This document shows, in pieces, positions 1 to 8,635 of a DNA stretch of 64,000 nucleotides (its first letter is position 1; every line of letters starts with the position of its first letter). Source of the stretch: Hericium rajendrae (taxonomy: Eukaryota; Basidiomycota; Agaricomycetes; Russulales; Hericiaceae); NCBI GenBank assembly GCA_033439255.1, contig CM065884.1, forward strand, positions 186,001 to 250,000. Direction: 5' to 3'. Position numbers and translations under genes: made by a program. The notes beneath the pieces are model-generated. The model ran no database searches. It worked only from the letters and a program-made list of their open reading frames with translations, and was not told where the DNA came from.

Positions 1-540
1 TAGCCTTTTATCACGCGGTGGTGCTGGAACTAGTTCTCGTTTCTAATGCATATGTTCATGTCATCACTAGGGAAGCGCCGACTGCGTCCGATCGGCAGGA
101 ACCTTGCTTGCAAAATGGCTTGGATTTGATCAACAAAAAATCATGTCTTACTCTAAGGACGCGTAGCTAGATTTTATGGATGACACTCCCAATCCCCGAA
201 CTACAAAATCCGTCACATAGTAAGAACAGTTGATACATGTGTAAATTACTAGTACGTCATGCTTTACGCTTTCTACGCTCAGGTAGAATATCCAGCGGCC
301 TTTCTCATACAGATCTATTGTGTTGATTTTTCCCTATTATTGCTGCTGCACGTCGGAAATCAGGCCTGGTTGTCAAGACTGGGTTCAGGGGAACAGTGAA
401 GCCATCCAAGTCACCCCAAGGGATCAAGGATCAAAGAGCAGAGGATGTCATAGAGAGTAGAGACAGGCTGAGAATGTCTAGGGTACAATGGGACTGGAGA
501 GTCAAGTGGACAAACTGAGGAAGCCAGTCAGAAAGGTAGC
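1..540. other. Intergenic, no gene seen
   Basis: I found no open frame with coding character on either strand. It probably holds distal upstream sequence of the WD40 gene, or the flank of a gene outside the window. Confidence 0.4.
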
Positions 541-725
541 CCTATATATACTGGAAGGATAGCCCAAAGGGGAACAAGGGATATCCTGAAAGGGGAACAA
601 GGGGAAGGGGAACAAGGGATGTCCCAAAGGGGAACAAGGGATATCCTAAAGGGGAACAAGGGATATCCTAACAGGGAACAAGGGGACATAACAAGGGAGT
701 GTCCATATAGGGAACAAAGGGAATG
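541..725. repeat. G/A-rich minisatellite, about 22-bp unit
   Basis: Degenerate tandem array with a core like AAAGGGGAACAAGGGATATC, present about six times with variants such as GATGTCCC and a shortened unit. It is strongly purine-rich on + and ends about 240 bp upstream of the WD40 start codon. Units differ in length and sequence and there are no unique spacers, so it is a minisatellite. Confidence 0.8.
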
Positions 726-965
726 AAGAAGACCAATGGGCGATTCATGACACTGGTCAGGACTGAGTCAGGCCACCTCGGCGTGGCCGTGCGACCTACT
801 AGTACTCTTCCTTCCTTCCAGTCGCGAATTCAGCTCCAATAAGTCACAATCTGTCACAGGTGTGACCTCTTGTCGGCAAGGGAGGGACGTTGAGCTCCCT
901 GATCAGCACGCAGCAGACCTTCCCTTGTGTGCATCAGAATCTTGTGTCTCTCTATCTATGTCACG
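726..965 (+). promoter_or_regulatory. Presumed promoter/5'UTR of the WD40 gene
   Basis: This 240-bp stretch separates the minisatellite from the WD40 start. It has pyrimidine-rich patches (TACTCTTCCTTCCTTCC, near 800) typical of fungal promoters and a short leader before ATG 966. No clear TATA box was found. Assignment is by position only. Confidence 0.3.
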
Positions 966-2887
966 ATGTCTAGTTTTTCGAGTTACTCGTGTTTCAACTC
1001 TCTAACAAATTTCAAAGATTCCGTCAACTGCCTCGTCTTCTCTCCCGATGGTCTTTATGTCGCTGTAGGCAGCGACAATTGCACTCTTCAAGTGCTAGAT
1101 CATCGGGACTGGGCTGTACTTCGCAAGATCAGATATATAACTCCCATCACTTGCGTTCTCTGGCATCCCACCCAAAAGCATCTGCTTTTCATTGGAAATC
1201 ATCAGGGAGAGATCATACTCGTCTATCTAGGGGAAGGGCAGGTGGGTGGATCGGGGCTTCATCTATTTGGCATGCGGACCGCCAACTCTCACGTACCGTA
1301 GGGTCTACCTCTGAATGTGCCTTTGCGCGCCGGCATCATTGCGCCAGTGGAGAGCATGTCATATCACAGGCCCTCCAATGCGTTGGCCGTGGCTGTTGGC
1401 ACCGAAGTCATGATTTATGATCACGTCCAAAGTGGTAAGCATATCTCGCCGGACTTTGAACAAAGTAATGCCTCATACTAACATTTTGTGGGATTTCAAA
1501 AGATATACACGTAAATGGACGCAGCTTGCCGAAGCCTTCTGCTCGACATGCATTAGATACTCTGCCTCGGTCCGTGAATTTCCGTGGAAGGCGGAAGTCT
1601 CTTGTGGTTGCGTATTTTGAACATGGAGTTGCGTGAGTTAACTACTTTCATCATCATATATTTCGTAGGATAACGAAGTAAATATGACAGGATCTGGTCT
1701 TCATCTAATCCGCCTGTAGTGAGGATGATCTTCCCAAAACATCGACGCATGTGAGTAAATCTTATATAGGCATTCGTCTTCGTCTCTCTTTCTTATAGCT
1801 GCTTAGCGGGCAAGCTGTTATGTCTCCAGATGAAAAGCTAATTGCGGTTTCTAATCTGTGCGACGGTTTTGATGTGTATGATCTCACTCAGGGAACCCTA
1901 GTCTGTCATTTCCCCATCGCCCTGACGAAGAACTACATCCTACCCATTCTATTCATCCATCATGGGCGAGACTTACTCTGCGGGAGCCCTTGCGGCTTTG
2001 TGACGATCTGTTCTCTCCAAACAAAGGAAACGATACAAGTTCTCCCGCACGGTGAGATGGCTTACCAGTTGAAATTATATATCCTTATCTTCTTCAGATA
2101 ATTCAGTGATCAGAGCCACCGTGCGTGCAGCAAAGTATATGATTTTCAGATTTTGACCTCTTCAGGCTTATATCGAACGCGGATCTCGATACATTGTCAC
2201 TGGATCGGCTGGATCGGGCGCAAATACCGTTGTCAAACTATGGGAATCTTCACACCGTGAAACTACCAAGATGGGGTGTATATTTCGATCACCGCTCCCT
2301 CTGCAAGTAGGTCCTAAGCTCATATTTCGTCGACGAGAGTAGCTGAAAGAACGCGATGATCGCGTTATTCACAAGCCCTACAGATGGCTATTCATCATCA
2401 GTAGTTTGGCATTGTTTCATTTTTCAATCATGAGAAATGATGCCCGCGACGCATCCAAGATATCACTGACCAACATAGTCGAGTTGGTAAATGGTTGGCG
2501 CTTGACATTCTGGGATTCATCGCCATTTACTCAGGTGAGTCTCTCGCAGCCGAGATCAAGTGAATCTCTCACGATATATGGATTACAGGAGTCTGTGTTC
2601 GAGCTCGACACGATATCTTCTGCATCCTCCATGTACTTGGAATCACCCACCAACGTCGGCAATATACAGGTAAGAATTGCAAGCACCATCGATGTCCTCT
2701 CAATCATCCATGTGCTGGTGTTCGTGTCTCTACTGTCATGACTGACCCATTCACATAGGTAGCCTCTTCAATGCTTTCGGCGCCCCAAATCAGCTGCGTA
2801 GAATTTGCACCAGATGTAGAGACCACACCACAGCCCGAAGAAGATGTGTCATTCTTGAACAAGAGCCATGGATTGGAACTCGATTAA
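966..2887 (+). CDS. WD40-repeat (beta-propeller) protein
   Basis: Multi-exon gene. The first exon begins MSSFSSYSCFNSLTNFKDSV and contains a typical WD40 blade: DSVNCLVFSPDGLYVAVGSD, then TLQVLDHRDWAVLR, then an ITCVLWHP strand. Later exons show SPDEKLIAVSNLCDGFDVYD (from about 1823) and an LLCGSPCGFVTI strand. Introns have GT...AG ends, for example after the GEGQ codons near 1240 and after HVQSG near 1433. The last exon ends in HGLELD and TAA at 2887. WD40 propellers are scaffolds for protein complexes and have no catalytic site, so the process cannot be named. The start was chosen because it opens the first blade directly and the frame just upstream has no other good ATG. I cannot assign an orthologue. 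Confidence 0.75.
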
Positions 2888-3074
2888 TGGGCTCCGAAGT
2901 AAATACCGTCATTGTTGTATTCCTTCCCAAATCTTGCATGCGCTCGCGGTAGCGTAGCCACGAACTTTACGTCTTGTTAGTGCAGTGGGGGGCGTGTTCC
3001 AGCAAGGAACGGCTGTTTTTATTACAGTGAAGACGCAACAACCTCCCCTTTCGAAATAGTAAGCCGTCTTCAAG
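2888..3074. other. Short spacer after the WD40 gene
   Basis: Intergenic; presumably the WD40 3'UTR and terminator and the promoter of the small candidate gene that follows. No clear polyadenylation signal was recognised. Confidence 0.3.
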
Positions 3075-3292
3075 ATGGACCAAGGTCGGAAACAACCAGT
3101 ACAACCCGATGCCGATCTAGACCTATGCGGATCCGATCGGTACCCCAAGGTCGAGTCGATCTTGAACTACCGTGAGTTAGGATCCTAATCGCAGCAAACC
3201 GAACGCTGACGTCTGTCGATCATTCTGCTCTAGCAAGAAATGACTGCCTTCCTCAGCCTACATATTCCTGGTTCCATTTTCGCGGCGTGCGT
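3075..3292 (+). pseudogene. 5' part of a candidate gene interrupted by the LTR-like element
   Basis: ATG at 3075 opens MDQGRKQPVQPDADLDLCGS and runs to a good donor (GTGAGT at about 3172). The acceptor is TCTGCTCTAG with a GCTGAC branch-like site, and the second exon stays open (YSWFHFRGVR) up to the repeat at 3293. Beyond the far repeat, at 6227, the frame can continue and reaches a GTAAGT donor at about 6252. This suggests the element landed inside an exon. The family is not recognised. It could instead be an unrelated short ORF; the evidence is splice signals and frame continuity only. Confidence 0.35.
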
Positions 3293-3445
3293 TGGAGTGG
3301 CCCAAGGGCACGAGCTAAGCCCAAGGATGATGATAGCAAGGATGCCGACTACATACAGGAGGCAGACTCTATCTAAGGCAATGCTGACTAAGCCTCGGCA
3401 TCCTCCGAACCTCTGGATGCAGGGAGCCTCCGGCTCCCTAGTCCA
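3293..3445 (-). repeat. LTR-like direct repeat, copy 1 (3' LTR relative to the - gene)
   Basis: Identical over its whole length (plus one further G) to 6074-6226. Ends are TG...CA with TGGA/TCCA inverted termini. It contains a small perfect palindrome, GGGAGCC-GGA-GGCTCCC, near 3420-3437. Confidence 0.75.
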
Positions 3446-3449
3446 GGTG

Positions 3450-3457
3450 CCCCCCTC
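3450..3457 (-). promoter_or_regulatory. Candidate polypurine tract
   Basis: On - this reads GAGGGGGG, 4 nt upstream of the repeat at 3445. This is the position expected for the plus-strand primer of an LTR retroelement. Confidence 0.45.
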
Positions 3458-3491
3458 GAAAAAAGCGACGTCCGCGTCGCTGGTGAACAAC

Positions 3492-5795
3492 CTAAGAAGC
3501 TGAACCATGGACCCAACCCAAACCTCGAAGGACTCGACCCAGCTCCTGGAGACGAGGGTCACCCTGCCAGTCCAAGGGTGGGACCTCAAGCTTGACCGGA
3601 TGTGAAATCGATGGTGAGGATGACACAACGACTGATGGTCGATCCGCGCGAAGACCAGCGGGATGTCGACGTGTGACGATGGGCTCCGAATTTAGAATCA
3701 ATGGCCGAGGTGGGCGTGAAAGATGAGCGGGCCGCGTCTGAGAACGCCGTGCACGTCGCTTGAGGGAGTCGAAAGGGTGATGCGAAGACGAGCGAAGCAC
3801 AGAGAAGTCCCGCGGTACACATGATAGAACTGGTGTTGAAGTTGTAGTAATGGGGAGTAGTGAGGTATCGTCAGCCCATGAAAACGTATTGCCATTGTTA
3901 TTTGACGTGAACATAGAATTAGATGGTGGTGTAAAAGAGTCGGGTGGCGTATTGACAGTGCCAACGGGCAGGGAAACGATTGTACAGTGTTGGTTATTAG
4001 TGTGTGGCACGATAGCAGGTGGGGCCGTTTGCGTCGTAGAGTTGATGCGGGTGGGCAATGCGGTATGGTCCGTCTGAACGGCAGCGACGGCACGCGGAAT
4101 GCGACTCACCTCGAGTCGATATTGTGCGCGGCCTTCGTTAATTCCACTCTGCTTCCCCTCTCGATAACCATCCTCATGACCCTCGTTTGTCCCCGACTTC
4201 CATCCTGCCTCCATACCGTCCAGGAAACCGACCTGTTTCCCCTTCTTCAACCCGGCAGCCTCGCCCCTCGCGATCGCTTTCGCGAGGATGTCGGTGAGGA
4301 GACCGGGTTCGATCTCCTGCACGATCCTGGCATGGGCGGGTGCAGAGGAGTGCGGCGTGTCGGTCTGTGTGCTAGCGTGGACACACGATCGCGTGGTATA
4401 AGTCTTGTTGGGCGGGGTAGATGGACGTCCGCAGGCGTCGGATTGCACGCCGGTATGGACGCGCGGGCTCGGAATGTCGTGAATGCGAGTGGGAGCTGGG
4501 GCATCCGCCTGGATGCCAGCGTCGATGCGCGGGATCGCGGGGTTGACGCGCGGGGTCGTGATGCATGCGTAGATAGGCGGGGAGAGCGTCGGGACGTGGT
4601 CGTCGGTCTGGACGTGAGCATTGGCGTGCGGGGTTGCGGGGACCGTGTCGATGGGAATGGGTGGTCGCGAGTCGGTAGGCGAGGGAAAGGGATGCGGCCG
4701 GGCGTCGAATTGCACGCCGGAGTCGATGTGCGAGGGAGCGGTGAATGTGTCGAGGGGTGGGATGGGGCTGTCCGCCTGGACAGCGGCGTCGGCGCGGGGG
4801 GTCACGGAGATCGTGTCGATGGGAGGGGGATACGGCGGTGCAGCGACGTCCGCCTGGACGGTAGCGTCGACGCGAGAGTACGTGCTCACCTCGATACGCG
4901 CTGCCTCGAGCCCTTCGCGGTACCCATCCCATCGCCCGAGCTCATACCCATCTTGCCATCCCTGCTCCCGCTGCCGCACCTCATGCCTCGCTTCTCTCTT
5001 CGCGAGCTTCTCGCCTTCCTCAAATCCCTCCTTCCAGCCTCGCTTTCGGCCCTCCTCGAGAGCCTTCAGTCGAACCTCGCGGCGTATCTCTATTCGCACC
5101 TCGTTCTGCGCATCCTCGATTATGTTATCGAGGAGGTCCTCGTCGATCTCCTCGACGGACATGGCCGGGTTCGTACGCGGTGCGAGCGATTCGGGTTCGC
5201 GGCTGAAATCCTCGGCGTGATAGGATAAGTGCGCGGGGCACGCGAGAAAGACGGTAGGGGGGCCCGCAGCGTCGATAGCAGCTGCGAGAACCGCGACTGC
5301 GGTCGCTGCTGAGGCGGATAACGCGGGATGTGGATTGCGCGGTGCAATGAGCGTGTCCGCGTGTTGACGGACACGCGATCGTTGTGCGGAGACGGCGGGG
5401 ACGTCGTTTGACGTGCTGGTGCGCGTGGACAACGCGGGCGGTGGCTCGTGGGGCTCAGGACACGAGTCGGAGGTGCGGCGCTCGCGGGTTTGCGGCGTTG
5501 CGATGGCAACGGACGTTGCTGTGCGTGCGTCGGCGGATGCTGGCTCGCAAACGAGCGTAGCGTTGACGGTGGGCTGCGCGGAAGACGCTGCACGAGGCGC
5601 GCGAGTTGCGTCTGCCTCGTGGCTAACGCGCTGTTGCTGCGTGTTCGCGGGGGATTCCCTCACGACCGGTGCTGGTGGCGTGTCGACGAGGGCGGTGTGC
5701 GTGTCGAATGGGACTGCTGGGCTCGGCATAGCAGCTGAGGCTGCTGCTGCTGCTGTTGCTGTTGCTCGGCGCGCGGCTGAGCGCTTCTTGCCCAT
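3492..5795 (-). CDS. Uncharacterised 767-aa protein with GxxxG repeats and VQTD/TQT motifs
   Basis: Single-exon frame from ATG 5795 to the stop at 3492. The N-terminus is Ala/Pro-rich and looks disordered. Two blocks, near residues 245-310 and 505-570, are built from glycine every fourth residue with charged spacers (e.g. RGWKEGFEEGEK, DGYELGRWDGYREG, GFLDGMEAGWKSG), resembling Yae1-type GxxxG repeats. Between and after them, 25-40-residue Pro-rich linkers end in a recurring [A/G]VQ[A/T/S]D motif, e.g. ATVQAD, AAVQAD, SGVQFD, AHVQTD, AGIQAD, TGVQSD, ASTQTD, AAVQTD, STTQT. The C-terminus (LDWQGDPRLQELGRVLRGLGW) looks like a short conserved helix. I believe similar multi-copy proteins occur in other Agaricomycetes, but no function is known to me. 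It lies inside the LTR-like element, so it may be a captured host gene or an element protein. Confidence 0.75.
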   Translation of the reverse strand: MGKKRSAARRATATAAAAASAAMPSPAVPFDTHTALVDTPPAPVVRESPANTQQQRVSHEADATRAPRAASSAQPTVNATLVCEPASADARTATSVAIATPQTRERRTSDSCPEPHEPPPALSTRTSTSNDVPAVSAQRSRVRQHADTLIAPRNPHPALSASAATAVAVLAAAIDAAGPPTVFLACPAHLSYHAEDFSREPESLAPRTNPAMSVEEIDEDLLDNIIEDAQNEVRIEIRREVRLKALEEGRKRGWKEGFEEGEKLAKREARHEVRQREQGWQDGYELGRWDGYREGLEAARIEVSTYSRVDATVQADVAAPPYPPPIDTISVTPRADAAVQADSPIPPLDTFTAPSHIDSGVQFDARPHPFPSPTDSRPPIPIDTVPATPHANAHVQTDDHVPTLSPPIYACITTPRVNPAIPRIDAGIQADAPAPTRIHDIPSPRVHTGVQSDACGRPSTPPNKTYTTRSCVHASTQTDTPHSSAPAHARIVQEIEPGLLTDILAKAIARGEAAGLKKGKQVGFLDGMEAGWKSGTNEGHEDGYREGKQSGINEGRAQYRLEVSRIPRAVAAVQTDHTALPTRINSTTQTAPPAIVPHTNNQHCTIVSLPVGTVNTPPDSFTPPSNSMFTSNNNGNTFSWADDTSLLPITTTSTPVLSCVPRDFSVLRSSSHHPFDSLKRRARRSQTRPAHLSRPPRPLILNSEPIVTRRHPAGLRADRPSVVVSSSPSISHPVKLEVPPLDWQGDPRLQELGRVLRGLGWVHGSAS

Positions 5796-6052
5796 ATCGG
5801 GTAATTACGCGGGTGGTGTTGAACACGGGTGCGAGTATTGAACTGCGAGCACGGGGGATCCTTGATGAGGACACAGGGACACGAGAAACACGGGAGGGAC
5901 ACAGGAGCACGGGAGCACGGGCGAAACGAGCGCGACACGGGGCGCGAGGATGGAACACGAGGCGCGTGAAAACGAGACGAAAAAATCCGCGAAAAAGCAG
6001 AAAAAAGCCAGAAAAAGCAGAGCAGACTCAACCCAAAGCTGAAGTGGGTCGA
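5796..6052 (-). promoter_or_regulatory. Leader region of the 767-aa gene
   Basis: Lies between the candidate primer-binding site and the start codon, and on - is rich in CGTGT/CCCGTG repeats (about 5840-5950). If the element is transcribed from the LTR at 6074-6226, this is its 5' untranslated leader. No splice is needed to reach ATG 5795. Confidence 0.3.
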
Positions 6053-6070
6053 ATCACACTCTCATCACCA
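6053..6070 (-). promoter_or_regulatory. Candidate tRNA primer-binding site
   Basis: On - the sequence after the repeat end is TCT and then TGGTGATGAGAGTGTGAT. TGG pairs with the CCA end of a tRNA, and about 16 nt further on ATTCGAC resembles the complement of a tRNA T-loop. I could not name the tRNA; a match to a specific host tRNA would be decisive. Confidence 0.4.
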
Positions 6071-6073
6071 AGA

Positions 6074-6226
6074 TGGAGTGGCCCAAGGGCACGAGCTAAG
6101 CCCAAGGATGATGATAGCAAGGATGCCGACTACATACAGGAGGCAGACTCTATCTAAGGCAATGCTGACTAAGCCTCGGCATCCTCCGAACCTCTGGATG
6201 CAGGGAGCCTCCGGCTCCCTAGTCCA
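6074..6226 (-). repeat. LTR-like direct repeat, copy 2 (5' LTR relative to the - gene)
   Basis: Base-for-base identical to 3293-3445. On + both copies carry a short open frame ending in KDADYIQEADSI and TAA, which is probably incidental. Confidence 0.75.
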
Positions 6227-6230
6227 GCGT

Positions 6231-6843
6231 GCCGCGGCTTGGCAGCGTAGCTGTAAGTGCCCACGAAACCTCTTGAGTCTCAAAGTAATAACGAGCTTAT
6301 GAATCCTACCCTTTTCATACCCAACCTCCGTTGGATCATTCCGCGCGCCTGATGCAGGCAAGTGCTCACAAAGGGCCTCAACGAGTGCTTGGCGGGAGTG
6401 TTCTTAAGGGTTGCTGTGAACAGATGCACGCCATGTTGCGAGGGCTGACGCGCAGCGCTTTCATCGCCGCACGCGCCAAATATTGGTCGCGCAAGAGGGC
6501 GTATCCTGTAGGCGGTATAGTTCATATCGGTCAGCGGTATAGATCCGGTCTGTATGAATATGCACAAGCACGATGCAATGATGTACTTGTTATCGGCGTC
6601 ATGGTGCAGTTGTCCGCTGTTGACATTCCGTGAAGGACGGTCGCGTCAGTCCGCAGACCAATTGAATTGCCTGACGGCGACTTACAGTGTGCAGATCATT
6701 GAGTTAGAAGATGCGCCACCTGTACATGTTCGCCATGCAGGTTCTTTTCTGCAGCCAGGAGCCTTATAAGTGAAGGACAAGAGCAACACGCTGTGAGGAC
6801 GCGGGCATTCGTTAGCTAACGTGCACGAACGGGACGAATAGCG
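6231..6843. other. Intergenic, no convincing gene
   Basis: Small open frames on both strands (6331-6633 +, 6280-6567 -) lack coding character and good splice context. It may contain the 3' remainder of the gene interrupted by the element, starting at a GTAAGT near 6252. Confidence 0.35.
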
Positions 6844-7634
6844 ATGACTGGCCACGAAATTGAGGCATCTGTAAGTTCCTGAAGTTGGTGTACATGTAGT
6901 CGCCGAATTGTTTCTAACTCAATGTTATATCAGGAAGAGAGTGGTAATGATTACGGCGCCGTGAGTACTGCGAGCGGGCGAGTGAGCGATGATGAGGGGC
7001 ATGAACATACAACACGACGACGCTCCTCGTCGTGCTCAACGGACGAGTACCTTTGGATGTACGGTGAGCTGCAATATCCTGAGGTGAGTATGAACTGGGA
7101 TATGATTAAGTGCAATTAATCTGTATGCGTTAGACAGGGAGCGATGCCCACGAGGACATTATCGAAGATATCTTGGTAGACGAGGATGACGAGGCCAAGC
7201 TTGACATGGAGACTGATATTCCGGATAATGAGGTAGGTCCTGTCTTTTGGTCTGTCAGTGAGTCTTGTTGAGGGTATGTCACACAGTTAAATGTCGTCAG
7301 CACAAACAATTTGCAGAACTTTGATGTCGATGTTCTGAATAGGGTATTTGCGAGGAATGCGGAGGGAGGACCTTCAAGGGAAATAGATGGTCATCCACAC
7401 TCGCAGACTGCAGATAGTCGGGCGAGGAGTACGTCATGGTCAACTATGTCGTCCTTGACCAATCTTCCATCCTTGTCAGGGGAGGAAGGTGATAGCAACA
7501 TAGACAGGAGCACCATCGCGCCAGTCCGGCAGGTCCTGGATTATGTTGCTATTCCGCCGTGGTCATCGAGGTGGACAAAGGAGGAGTATAAGCCTGTTTG
7601 CGAGCGTGAATTTGTAGGTGATGAGGATAGTTGA
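6844..7634 (+). CDS. Small acidic hypothetical protein, four exons
   Basis: ATG 6844 opens MTGHEIEAS, followed by a GTAAGT donor. Exon 2 (from about 6935) reads EESGNDYGAVSTASGRVSDD, exon 3 (about 7136-7229) reads TGSDAHEDIIEDILVDEDDE, and exon 4 (from 7289) starts LNVVSTNNLQNFDVDVLN and ends VCEREFVGDEDS with TGA at 7634. All three introns are phase 0 with clean GT...AG ends and about 50-65 bp long, which supports a real gene. The product (about 190 aa) is rich in Asp, Glu and Ser, with a TRRRSSSCS patch, and has no recognisable domain, signal peptide or membrane segment. Function unknown. Confidence 0.55.
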
Positions 7635-8391
7635 GTACAATAATGTAGCACATGATAATACATGGCGGTAGCAGCTTTCGGTTTGGGCCGTGCGGCATAG
7701 CAACGAAAATAGCATGGGCAGATGGCCCGTCAACGCTCGACAACGCTGACAGTGACACGTAGCACGGAAGCTGTATGGTATTCAAGCGCAACAAGGTGCA
7801 CATCAGTGGGATAAAGGTGAGTAAACGAGTATGGTGTGTTTGGAGCGAAGTAGCATCCGTCGAGGCAGAACGCGAACAAGGTAAAAATGCATTCTGTGGA
7901 TGGATGGGTGGCTGCTAACATCAGTCGGTTTCAGTTGCTGTCCCGATCATCGACGATGACAGGCGGGAGGATTCGGCATCCATCTCTTCGTATAAACTGT
8001 TCTTCGGTGCGTATTCTGTTAGTGGTTAAGCAGACCGCTTGAAAGGGTGCTTTTGCATGCTCAGAAGTCTAGTGCATGGTGATGCCTCTGCCAAAATGTC
8101 GAGTGCTTGTTTCACCTCGTCTCTTCCGTACCTTCCTTCCTTCCATCCAAAGGCAGAAATAGCCGCTTACTCAATCATCGTGCTTCAGGATCGACTCGTC
8201 TACTTGTACGATAATTTGGACCCATCCGCCATCTCCAATGATGCATCTGCATGGTCTAGCAACAAATACCCGTAGGTCGTTTCCGGTTCCCATAAACTGT
8301 GACCGAGCGACTCGGCTCCTTTTAACACGGAATGAAGTGGGAGACACGTCTTCCTTCTTTTACTATCACAGATCAGAGAGATTGACTCATC
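7635..8391. other. Intergenic or unresolved coding fragments
   Basis: A coding-like stretch at about 7935-8010 (+) reads VSVAVPIIDDDRREDSASIS between possible splice sites, but I could not join it into a gene. Otherwise nothing recognised. Confidence 0.3.
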
Positions 8392-8583
8392 ATGTCTCTC
8401 TCAAGGTCTGCCTATGGGAGGCTCACTATCACATACCATGGAGAGTCTTACCGCGCGACTGTACTCGAGTATGATCCCGCGCTTCAAGTCTCCTCATCAA
8501 TATGCTGTCAAAAGAACAGCGTCTTGTTCGGCTGTCCAACGTCGTTACTTCGCCGTCCGCGCTACGACATTCGCACCAAGTAA
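8392..8583 (+). CDS. Possible 63-aa small protein
   Basis: Open frame beginning MSLSRSAYGRLTITYHGESY and ending in TAA at 8583, with two CC/C clusters (SICCQKN, FGCPTS). Composition is compatible with coding, but there is no splice support, no recognised family and no clear promoter. An alternative model would splice at GTAACC (8581) to an acceptor near 8629. Low confidence. Confidence 0.25.
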   Translation: MSLSRSAYGRLTITYHGESYRATVLEYDPALQVSSSICCQKNSVLFGCPTSLLRRPRYDIRTK

Positions 8584-8635
8584 CCAAACCACGACTTTAC
8601 TGACAGTCATTGACACCTACCACCGCAGCTTATAA

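Larger units (their letters stand above)
3293..6226 (-). mobile_element. Candidate non-autonomous LTR element (TRIM-like) carrying one gene
   Basis: Two identical 153-bp direct repeats, each beginning TGGA and ending TCCA, bound a 2.6-kb interior. Read on -, the left-hand signals are in order: 3 nt inside the first repeat there is a TGG-starting stretch (from 6070 downward) like a tRNA primer-binding site, and a GAGGGGGG purine tract (3450-3457) lies just before the second repeat. The four bases GCGT flank the element on both sides (3289-3292 and 6227-6230), a plausible target-site duplication. The interior has no reverse transcriptase, integrase or protease, only the 767-codon gene on -. LTRs this short with no pol genes fit terminal-repeat retrotransposons in miniature, but the interior is larger than usual. 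Perfect LTR identity suggests recent insertion. Confidence 0.6.

Noticed and set aside
541-725. Possible CRISPR-like array
   Set aside because: Units are contiguous, of uneven length, without unique spacers, and the DNA is eukaryotic.
3293-3595. + strand frame through the left repeat continuing to 3595 as a gene end
   Set aside because: It contains two in-frame TAA codons and overlaps the conserved C-terminus of the 767-codon gene; treated as chance or relic.
3987-5228. Long open frame (413 codons) on +
   Set aside because: It is the antisense shadow of the repetitive 767-codon gene on -. Its Arg/Gly/Val composition comes from GC-rich codon periodicity and it shows no domain.
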